This document shows positions 1 through 5,378 of a stretch of DNA of 6,174 nt, in pieces. The DNA comes from Promethearchaeota archaeon. GTDB taxonomy: Archaea > Asgardarchaeota > Lokiarchaeia > Sigynarchaeales > SOKP01. Each line of letters begins with the position of its first letter. Positions within the stretch are counted from its first letter, which is position 1. The translations under genes and the position numbers were made by a program. The notes beneath the pieces are model-generated. The model worked only from the letters and a program-made list of their open reading frames with translations. It was not told the DNA's origin and ran no database searches. The stretch lies in NCBI GenBank assembly GCA_016839845.1, contig JAEOTL010000433.1, positions 1-6,174 on the forward strand. The letters run 5' to 3'.

Positions 1-2
1 AA

Positions 3-536
3 CCATGCGAGGTTGCACCTTCAGAAATGGGGTGTTTCATCGCAGGAGCAGCATCTACCATGATGGCTAATGTACCTGGAGCACAGGTTCTAAATAAAGA
101 GGAAGCAGTTGAGTTCATTAAAGAAACAGAAAAAAGAGGATTAGTACATAACGCAATCGAAGATAAAGGCTATGAATCTTCACATTTTTTCTGTAATTGT
201 TGCGGTTGTCATTGTGGTGCTTTGTTTCCAGCTAAAATGTTTCATGTCAAGGGCGCAAATCCCTCAAATTATGCTCCCCAAATTGATGCGGAAACTTGTA
301 CGAAATGCGAGATATGTATGAAAAAGTGTCCTAACGATGCGATCTTTCATAGGTGGCCCCAAGAGTCAGATTCCTCTGATGAAATGATGGTTGTGAGGGA
401 TGAATTATGCATAGGATGCGGTATATGTGCTGCAAACTGTCCAAATAACGCGATAAAAATGGTAAAAGTGAGAGACAATATTCCACCTGAAAAACGCTTA
501 ATCGGAAATAAAACCTTTACGCAACTCCTTCTTTAA
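3..536 (+). CDS. Cysteine-rich 4Fe-4S dicluster ferredoxin-like protein, 5' end cut by window
   Basis: This is the C-terminal part of an iron-sulfur electron-transfer protein, probably cytoplasmic. The frame stays open leftward to the window edge, reading PCEVAPSE before the first ATG at 27. That stretch resembles conserved sequence of a longer family as I remember it, so the ATG at 27 is probably an internal Met and the true start lies outside. About 178 codons are visible. Bases 192-215 encode an unusual Cys cluster, C-N-C-C-G-C-H-C. It is followed by two classical cluster motifs, CxxCxxCxxxCP, at bases 297-332 and 408-443. They are separated by 26 residues containing an acidic stretch (QESDSSDE), longer than in small clostridial ferredoxins. 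The protein ends with a short basic and polar tail. It converges on iorBA, which makes reduced ferredoxin, so an electron-carrier or redox-partner role is plausible but unproven. The iron-sulfur assignment is secure; the partner and reaction are unknown. Confidence 0.85.
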   Translation, partial: PCEVAPSEMGCFIAGAASTMMANVPGAQVLNKEEAVEFIKETEKRGLVHNAIEDKGYESSHFFCNCCGCHCGALFPAKMFHVKGANPSNYAPQIDAETCTKCEICMKKCPNDAIFHRWPQESDSSDEMMVVRDELCIGCGICAANCPNNAIKMVKVRDNIPPEKRLIGNKTFTQLLL

Positions 537-568
537 TTCTTACAATTTTCTACTTATTTTCTTATTTT
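537..568 (+). terminator. T-rich termination region after the ferredoxin-like gene
   Basis: Directly after the TAA at 534-536 the plus strand is strongly pyrimidine-rich, with four separate TTTT runs and no evident GC hairpin. Archaeal RNA polymerase commonly stops at such oligo-T stretches. It extends a few bases into the 3' end of the convergent iorB gene. The minus strand shows no matching T-tract just beyond iorB. Confidence 0.4.
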
Positions 569-1140
569 AAATTTGTCCCTTCTACAAACGCTTTCCGATT
601 TAGAACCAAAAGATCCCCAGTAAAAAATTGACTTATAGATTGGTTAATTTCTTCCTGTTTTATTGGAAGAAATTTCAAAATATACCCTAAAATAATTATA
701 TTTATGATTTTTAGATTCGTTAATTTTGAGACGATTTGCATCACCGGAAGATAGTTAATACTATCCGAAACCTCATTCAGGACTTTTAATAGATAATCTT
801 CTGAAGGATAATCAATATTTTGAACCTTATTTTCATAGTTTGCAATAATTAACCTGGAGCTTCGATCGTGTTTTACATATTCTAGTACGTCCAAAATACA
901 TGCTTTTTCAGTAGCGATTATCATATCAGCTGAACCTACGATAGGGATTGGAGCCATATTCTTCTCTCCAAAACGAAGGAAACAAGTTACTTTTCCTCCC
1001 CTCTGGCTCAAGCCATGTTTTTCAGAAGTTATTACCTTGTATCCTTCTCGCATCAAGCTACTTCCTAAAATTTGTAAAAATCTAATTAAACCTTGTCCAC
1101 CTAAGCCGGTAATTACAATTGTATTGTCATTCGAACTCAT
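562..1140 (-). CDS. iorB: Indolepyruvate:ferredoxin oxidoreductase, beta subunit
   Basis: This is the small subunit of the cytoplasmic enzyme that converts indolepyruvate and other aryl-pyruvates, with CoA, to aryl-acetyl-CoA, CO2 and reduced ferredoxin. The protein has 192 residues, the usual size for IorB. The N-terminal GLGGQG motif (residues 12-17) opens the gamma-type domain of 2-oxoacid oxidoreductases. It is followed by SEKHGLSQRGG (39-49), close to the family signature SE-x-HG-x-SQRGG. A conserved hydrophobic stretch (about 146-160, NIIILGYILKFLP) matches the family's NxxxLG region. Its ATG overlaps the last 14 bases of iorA, and a strong Shine-Dalgarno site lies inside iorA, so the two are co-transcribed and translated separately. 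It has no iron-sulfur motifs, as expected for this subunit. Confidence 0.93.
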   Translation of the reverse strand: MSSNDNTIVITGLGGQGLIRFLQILGSSLMREGYKVITSEKHGLSQRGGKVTCFLRFGEKNMAPIPIVGSADMIIATEKACILDVLEYVKHDRSSRLIIANYENKVQNIDYPSEDYLLKVLNEVSDSINYLPVMQIVSKLTNLKIINIIILGYILKFLPIKQEEINQSISQFFTGDLLVLNRKAFVEGTNLK

Positions 1141-3085
1141 CGTTATCTCCTCCTATTATTGCATTGTTTGGACATATTTCTTCGCATATACCACACCCTA
1201 GGCATTCATTTGAATTTATATGAGCTTTTTCGTTTTGCTCATATAAAGCGGAACAGAAATATTGAGTATAGCATACACCGCAATTGGTACATAAAGCCTC
1301 ATCGATGTAACTAACTTCATTTCTGTTCCTTTGAATGTGTTTTTGGACGCATTCGTCTTCTACTACAATAGCATATATTTCCTTTTCCTCTAAGACAAGA
1401 CGCCCCTTTTTATAAATTAAATCTTTTAATCTTTCTGAGTATTTCCCTTCGCCTCGATTTTGACGTTTAATTATGCTGAAATTAGCGCCTGTACCTTCTA
1501 AAAGCTTGTTTAAATCTATCTTTTTCTTAAAGGGTCCCTCCAGGTAGTGAAGAGTATCACTTCCGGGATGGGGTTGTTGTCCTGTCATTCCAATCCAACC
1601 ATTATCTAAAATCAATACTAATATTGGTGCTTTGTGATGAATACCGTTTATTAACGCAGGTATGCCCGAATGAAAAAAAGTTCCATCCCCAATAATTGCT
1701 ATATTCAAACTATCGTCAGTGTGAGCAACTCCCTGGGCTAACGCTATACTTGATCCCATACAATACTTCACATTAGCAAAATTATACGGTGAGAAAGATA
1801 GAAGCGTATAACACCCTATGTCTTGATAAAAATAAACTTCTTTTCCCAAATCAATTTCCAACTTCTTAACTGCCTTCTCTAAAGCGTATCCAACCGTGCC
1901 ATATGGACAGCCTGGACAAAGTACGGGTTTTCTTTTGACTACTTCATAAATCTTTTCTTTATATTGATTTAGATCTATTTTTGGTTTTAGCTTTGTAATT
2001 TTTATTAGCGCAAGAGCGACCTTAGTTGGATTTATCTCCCCAACATAATTCAAAAATGAATTTTCTTTTGAATAAGAAAACGGATCTTTCCCATAAAATT
2101 TCGTTTGGATTCCATTCATTTGAGCAATCGCTAAAATCTGAGTTTCAATATAAGCGTCGTTTTCTTCTACAATAAAGATTTGTTGATGTCGTTTAATAAA
2201 CGATACGATTTTTCTTACTGGAAGAGGATTTATAAAACCGAGTTTAAGAATAGGTGCTTTTAATTTAAGGTGGTCAAGAGCTTCAGCCACATAGTTATAC
2301 GATACTCCGCTTGTGATAATTCCTAACCCATATTCGTTCATATAATTCTCGTTTTCAATATTATTTAATGTACTGCTTTCTGAAAGCTTTAGCGCCCGCT
2401 GAAGTCTGTTATATATTTGATCTTGTTTCAAATTTAGAAAATATAATCTGGACGAAATGTTCAACTCAGGAGTAAGATCAAAGATGTCTTTAATCTCAGA
2501 GTGCTTTATATCTCCAAAAATTACATTACTTCTCGCATGAGATACCATTGTTACCAGTCTCAAAAAAACGGGAATTTTCAATTCTCTCGAAATCTCGAAC
2601 GCGTGTTTAGTATATTCCAAACATTCTTGAGGGTTACTAGGTTCCAAAGCGGGTATTTTAAATATTTTTAAGTAATACCTCGAATCCATTTCTACAGCAC
2701 TCGAGTACTGCTGAGGATCGTCTGCTACTAAGATAACGCAAGCTGAATTCTCGTTATTTGGACGCGTTGTAGCAAGGGCAAATAACGGATCAGAGGCAAC
2801 ATTCAATCCTACATTTTTCATCCCAACCATAACTTTTGCTCCGCGAGCATATGCAGCACCCGCAACCTCAACTGCAACTTTTTCATTTATACTGCTCTCC
2901 ACCCATCTCATACTTGTTTCTCTAAATATTTTAGTAAATACCTCTCCTACTTCTGAACTTGGAGTACCTGGATAGTAAGTATAAACATCTATACCACTTT
3001 CTAAAGCACCGCGCACAATCGCCACGTTTCCTAGAAGAAAATGTTCCTCACCAGTTTGACCGTTAACGACTTTCGTGTTTTCCAT
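1127..3085 (-). CDS. iorA: Indolepyruvate:ferredoxin oxidoreductase, alpha subunit
   Basis: This is the large catalytic subunit of IorAB (652 residues), carrying thiamine diphosphate and two 4Fe-4S clusters. In order: an N-terminal pyrimidine-type domain with YYPGTPSSE (37-45) and NEKVAVEVAGAA (67-78), then MKNVGLNVASDPL (89-101). A central transketolase-C-like region covers roughly 250-365. CPGCPY lies at 390-395, where the usual sixth residue is His. The IGCYTLLSFSP and CMGSS motifs follow (423-446). The diphosphate and metal site runs from GDG (466-468) to DN (494-495), and MTGQQPHPG (500-508) is diagnostic for Ior. The C-terminal ferredoxin domain has C599, C602, C605, C611 and then C628, C631, C634, C638-P. 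The ATG at 3085 is preceded by an A-rich stretch with no Shine-Dalgarno site, suggesting a leaderless mRNA. It is first in the iorAB operon. Substrate range among aryl-pyruvates cannot be read from sequence. Confidence 0.95.
   Translation of the reverse strand: MENTKVVNGQTGEEHFLLGNVAIVRGALESGIDVYTYYPGTPSSEVGEVFTKIFRETSMRWVESSINEKVAVEVAGAAYARGAKVMVGMKNVGLNVASDPLFALATTRPNNENSACVILVADDPQQYSSAVEMDSRYYLKIFKIPALEPSNPQECLEYTKHAFEISRELKIPVFLRLVTMVSHARSNVIFGDIKHSEIKDIFDLTPELNISSRLYFLNLKQDQIYNRLQRALKLSESSTLNNIENENYMNEYGLGIITSGVSYNYVAEALDHLKLKAPILKLGFINPLPVRKIVSFIKRHQQIFIVEENDAYIETQILAIAQMNGIQTKFYGKDPFSYSKENSFLNYVGEINPTKVALALIKITKLKPKIDLNQYKEKIYEVVKRKPVLCPGCPYGTVGYALEKAVKKLEIDLGKEVYFYQDIGCYTLLSFSPYNFANVKYCMGSSIALAQGVAHTDDSLNIAIIGDGTFFHSGIPALINGIHHKAPILVLILDNGWIGMTGQQPHPGSDTLHYLEGPFKKKIDLNKLLEGTGANFSIIKRQNRGEGKYSERLKDLIYKKGRLVLEEKEIYAIVVEDECVQKHIQRNRNEVSYIDEALCTNCGVCYTQYFCSALYEQNEKAHINSNECLGCGICEEICPNNAIIGGDNDEFE
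1147..1154 (-). promoter_or_regulatory. Shine-Dalgarno site of iorB
   Basis: On the minus strand AGGAGGAG lies 6 bases before the iorB ATG (1140). It sits inside the end of iorA, so it can drive independent or coupled translation across the 14-base overlap. It confirms the chosen iorB start. Confidence 0.85.
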
Positions 3086-3115
3086 TTTTTTATTGTATTA
3101 CAATTTTAATTGGTT

Positions 3116-3123
3116 AATATATA
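3116..3123 (-). promoter_or_regulatory. iorA: Putative TATA box of the iorAB operon
   Basis: The minus strand reads TATATATT, centred about 34 bases before the iorA ATG. A start of transcription about 26 bases downstream would leave a leader of roughly 8 bases. That fits the absence of a Shine-Dalgarno site before iorA. The surroundings are very AT-rich, so chance matches are common. Confidence 0.38.
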
Positions 3124-3181
3124 CTGTATTCTCTTTTGCATTAAACTTTTACAAATAAAATAAATTCATTTAATAATATCT

Positions 3182-3199
3182 GAATTTCATATATAATTC
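3182..3199. repeat. Imperfect inverted repeat GAATT...AATTC
   Basis: This is an 18-base sequence with perfect 5-base outer arms (GAATT/AATTC) around an AT core, 14 of 18 positions being symmetric. It lies between the hydrolase terminator and the iorA promoter, about 100 bases before the iorA start. It could be a regulator site for iorAB or an alternative TATA element. In such AT-rich DNA it may also be chance. Confidence 0.2.
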
Positions 3200-3221
3200 G
3201 GCTAATTCAATTAAATAGATT

Positions 3222-3231
3222 AAAAAAAAAA
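3222..3231 (-). terminator. Oligo-T terminator after the membrane hydrolase gene
   Basis: On the minus strand an unbroken run of ten T begins 18 bases after the hydrolase stop codon. No GC-rich hairpin precedes it, the pattern expected of archaeal intrinsic terminators. It separates the hydrolase transcript from iorAB, which then needs its own promoter. Confidence 0.55.
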
Positions 3232-3249
3232 GTTGAATAAATTTAATTT

Positions 3250-5136
3250 TTATAATCCTGCTGCTGCAACGGTACCAACCGTAAAGAACCACACTGTAAT
3301 GATGGCTGCAAAAAATGAACCAAGATATATTTTCCCCGTTTTACGATAGAAGAAGATCATGAAGAAATAAAGTAATCCAGACAAAGGTAACGCTGACATC
3401 AATTGGAGTGGCATTATTGGTTGGAAACTTGCGCCATTGTATGGGTAATTACCAAAAGCTACTCCAATGTATTGAACCAAGAATAGAATTAAGAGTCCAA
3501 GCAACATAGCAAACAAAGTTTTAAGCCACCAAATTAAATGGGTTTTTATTGATGTACTACCCTCTTCTTGTCGAATTTGTCCAAATAAGAACGCTCCACC
3601 ATTCACTAGGAAAAACGGTACAAATATTGGAAGGTAAAGTAAAAACATTAAGAATCGTTGGGGAGTAAACATTTTTGCAAATGTCCAGAAAATTCTGAAT
3701 TCGATTAAGAAGAATGTTTGGAATATACTTACGAGCAGATACATCCATCCACAAAATATTAGGGCAAGTAATACAGTTTTTCCAAAAATTTGCCAGTGTC
3801 CTTTATTCTTAAAGGTTGTAAAGAATTTTTCCTTATCATAGGTAACTCCAAGATCATAGAATGTTACATTTCCTCTCTCTTTCCTATTAGAAAGTAGAAC
3901 CCATAAGCTTACTAAAAAGGTAGCACAAGCTGCAGTTGTGAGATAAAATCCTGCCCAATTATTTATCATACCCATAAGCCATGGGGCGCCCCAAGTGGCT
4001 GCTCCTCCTGCAGCCCAGTGTTCGTCTGCGTGTGTAAACAACCCGAAGAAGATCCCCGCAATTACCGTATTAACTGAAGCAAAAATCCACCATACTATCT
4101 TGTTTTTTGTAATAACACGTTCAGGCATAGGTTGTTTAACTTCCTCGAAGAATTTGGTTTTCAATAGCAATAAGCACAAGAAAATAACAGATACAAAGCT
4201 AAAAAGCAACGCTAAACCTCCAAAGACTTCTAATATTATGTATGTTTGGCTTACAGGAGCAGCGATTGCCCACGCATCAGTTTCTGATAATCCCGATAAA
4301 GCTTGTAACATCCATGCTACAATTTCTGCGGTGCAAGTTTGATCCATAGTTTGACCAGGATGAGTTAACCCTGATGCTAAATATTCTCTATATGCATCCC
4401 CTGCTAGAAAACTGCCATAAGTTGTACCAGTTTCACCAGTGCCTGGAGCTATGCCGGCATTTAATTCAAGAATGGTCATCCCTTGAGCTATTACTTGATC
4501 TACTGTTAAATCTCCTGTATATAACGGGGTAGGTAGTGTACCAGAGATGTAATAGAATGGAAGATCGTACCATTCTTCATATTCTGACCAGATATGTAAT
4601 ACATTATGTAGTAGAGTAAAATTGTACAAAAATGGAGGAAAAGTTTCAAATATACATGCATCATGGTCTGGATTCAACATTGCTACAATTGAACCTAATA
4701 TATATCCCATAGAATGACCGAAAAGACCCATACTAGTTCCATCTACAAAGGAGCACCCAGCTAACCATTTGTATGCAGCATCAAGGCATCCAACAAGAAA
4801 TTCTTCCTCTCCTTCAGAGTCTCCATGAGCAGCTCTATCAATTGCTAAAACTACAATACCCGCTTTAGCTAACTCCAGTGAAGCAGGCCTTTGGACGTCT
4901 TTATCGTTATTATAACCATGAATCCCTAGAACTCCAGGTGCTGGACTACTAGCGGTTGCAGTTACAGGGCGATATAATTTTGCTACAATTTTATTTCCAA
5001 GGTCATCTGTTATGGCAACTTCTTGAACATCAATAGTTCCAAAATTAGTCTGAAATCCCGCAGCCAATCCACCGGAAATAAAGACTATCACTACAGAAAT
5101 TAAAAAACATAGTTTGATTCGTTTGTCTCTTTCCAT
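3250..5136 (-). CDS. Extracytoplasmic alpha/beta hydrolase fused to an eight-helix membrane domain
   Basis: The protein has 628 residues from the ATG at 5136. An upstream in-frame TTG (5145) is rejected because the Shine-Dalgarno GAGAGGT directly abuts it but sits 9 bases from the ATG. Residues 1-8 are charged, and a hydrophobic helix (about 9-27) acts as signal anchor or signal peptide. The alpha/beta hydrolase domain (about 35-280) shows GIHGYNN (71-77, oxyanion side), AIDRAAHGDSEG (98-109), the nucleophile elbow GHSMG with Ser142, and a likely catalytic His259 in LTHPG. The acid is probably in SEYEEWYD (184-191). About eight helices follow: near 298-325, 347-367, 392-415, 452-475, 494-518, 537-561, 577-597 and 605-625. 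Basic loops (KTKFF, NRKER, YRKTGK) alternate so that the hydrolase domain faces outside. The substrate is unknown; esterase, peptidase or acyltransferase-like roles are possible. I do not recognise the membrane half. Confidence 0.85.
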   Translation of the reverse strand: MERDKRIKLCFLISVVIVFISGGLAAGFQTNFGTIDVQEVAITDDLGNKIVAKLYRPVTATASSPAPGVLGIHGYNNDKDVQRPASLELAKAGIVVLAIDRAAHGDSEGEEEFLVGCLDAAYKWLAGCSFVDGTSMGLFGHSMGYILGSIVAMLNPDHDACIFETFPPFLYNFTLLHNVLHIWSEYEEWYDLPFYYISGTLPTPLYTGDLTVDQVIAQGMTILELNAGIAPGTGETGTTYGSFLAGDAYREYLASGLTHPGQTMDQTCTAEIVAWMLQALSGLSETDAWAIAAPVSQTYIILEVFGGLALLFSFVSVIFLCLLLLKTKFFEEVKQPMPERVITKNKIVWWIFASVNTVIAGIFFGLFTHADEHWAAGGAATWGAPWLMGMINNWAGFYLTTAACATFLVSLWVLLSNRKERGNVTFYDLGVTYDKEKFFTTFKNKGHWQIFGKTVLLALIFCGWMYLLVSIFQTFFLIEFRIFWTFAKMFTPQRFLMFLLYLPIFVPFFLVNGGAFLFGQIRQEEGSTSIKTHLIWWLKTLFAMLLGLLILFLVQYIGVAFGNYPYNGASFQPIMPLQLMSALPLSGLLYFFMIFFYRKTGKIYLGSFFAAIITVWFFTVGTVAAAGL

Positions 5137-5145
5137 AAATAACAA

Positions 5146-5152
5146 ACCTCTC
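5146..5152 (-). promoter_or_regulatory. Shine-Dalgarno site of the membrane hydrolase gene
   Basis: The minus strand reads GAGAGGT, ending 9 bases before the ATG at 5136. It settles the start, because the TTG at 5143-5145 would touch the site with no spacer. It also shows this organism uses Shine-Dalgarno-led translation as well as apparently leaderless starts. Confidence 0.7.
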
Positions 5153-5154
5153 TA

Positions 5155-5167
5155 TTTTTTTTTTTTT
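5155..5167. repeat. Homopolymer tract of 13 T (13 A on the minus strand)
   Basis: This unbroken run lies in the 5' untranslated region of the hydrolase gene, just upstream of its Shine-Dalgarno site. It would be an A-tract in the mRNA and keep the leader unstructured. Such tracts are also prone to length changes by slippage and to sequencing errors. Confidence 0.6.
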
Positions 5168-5177
5168 AATTAAATAA

Positions 5178-5193
5178 GCTTTTAAGTAAAAGC
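5178..5193. repeat. Inverted repeat, 7-base arms, 2-base spacer (GCTTTTA-AG-TAAAAGC)
   Basis: Perfect arms GCTTTTA and TAAAAGC flank the dinucleotide AG. It lies 42 bases before the hydrolase start, around where minus-strand transcription would begin if the palindromic TATA at 5211-5226 were used. It is a candidate binding site for a dimeric regulator. Its centre is 33 bp, about three helical turns, from the centre of the second palindrome. Confidence 0.35.
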
Positions 5194-5210
5194 AATTAAT
5201 ATTCTATTTT

Positions 5211-5226
5211 AACATTTATAAATGTT
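5211..5226. promoter_or_regulatory. Perfect 16-bp palindrome containing a symmetric TATA box
   Basis: AACATTTATAAATGTT is identical on both strands and holds TTTATAAA at its centre. Between two divergent genes it could act as a bidirectional TATA element, as an operator overlapping it, or as both. A rightward start about 26 bases away would fall near 5245, just ahead of a GAGGT site at 5250. A leftward start would fall near 5192, giving the hydrolase mRNA a leader of about 55 bases. The symmetry is certain; the role is inferred. Confidence 0.4.
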
Positions 5227-5260
5227 TTCACCATGTTATAGCCTTTAATGAGGTTAAAAA

Positions 5261-5350
5261 ATGAATTTATGGATAGACGATTTCAGTTGCACTAATTTTT
5301 TATATAAGCAAAACAAATTCATTTCATCGAAATTAAAAAATTATCTATAG
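5261..5350 (+). CDS. Possible 29-residue leader peptide upstream of the acyl-CoA synthetase gene
   Basis: This is a short open frame starting with ATG at 5261 and ending with TAG at 5348-5350. It begins MNLWIDDFSCTNF and ends with a lysine-rich segment (KLKNYL). A good Shine-Dalgarno match, GAGGT at 5250-5254, stands 6 bases before the ATG. It ends 28 bases before the synthetase start, which itself has no clear Shine-Dalgarno site. It could be a regulatory upstream ORF or a small protein. I recognise no family, and a TATA-like sequence inside it (5299-5306) argues for the alternative that this is plain promoter DNA. An ORF of this size arises easily by chance. Confidence 0.22.
   Translation: MNLWIDDFSCTNFLYKQNKFISSKLKNYL
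5299..5306 (+). promoter_or_regulatory. Putative TATA box of the acyl-CoA synthetase gene
   Basis: TTTATATA, preceded by further T residues, is a close match to the archaeal TATA consensus. Transcription from about 5330 would give a leader of roughly 50 bases before the ATG at 5379. A weaker alternative, TTATCTATA at 5341-5349, would give a nearly leaderless mRNA, in keeping with the missing Shine-Dalgarno site. I cannot decide between these and the palindromic box at 5211-5226. Confidence 0.38.
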
Positions 5351-5378
5351 GAAATGATAAATTAAAGAGTTCATTCAC

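Noticed and set aside
3086..3249. Search for RNA genes, CRISPR repeats or mobile-element ends in the spacer
   Set aside because: Only AT-rich DNA with a T-tract, a TATA-like box and one imperfect inverted repeat is visible; no tRNA fold, direct repeats or target-site duplications were seen.
3557..3754. Open minus-strand frame of 65 codons
   Set aside because: It lies in another frame of the hydrolase gene on the same strand, within coding sequence for membrane helices that is clearly genuine.
3995..4342. Open plus-strand frame of 115 codons
   Set aside because: It lies wholly antisense to the membrane hydrolase gene, has no Shine-Dalgarno site and no recognisable protein features; it is a by-product of the coding strand.
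5143..5145. TTG as start codon of the membrane hydrolase
   Set aside because: The Shine-Dalgarno GAGAGGT touches it with no spacer, whereas the ATG at 5136 is correctly spaced.
5248..5295. 15-codon frame starting ATG at 5248
   Set aside because: It is too short, has no Shine-Dalgarno site, and overlaps a better-supported short frame starting at 5261.
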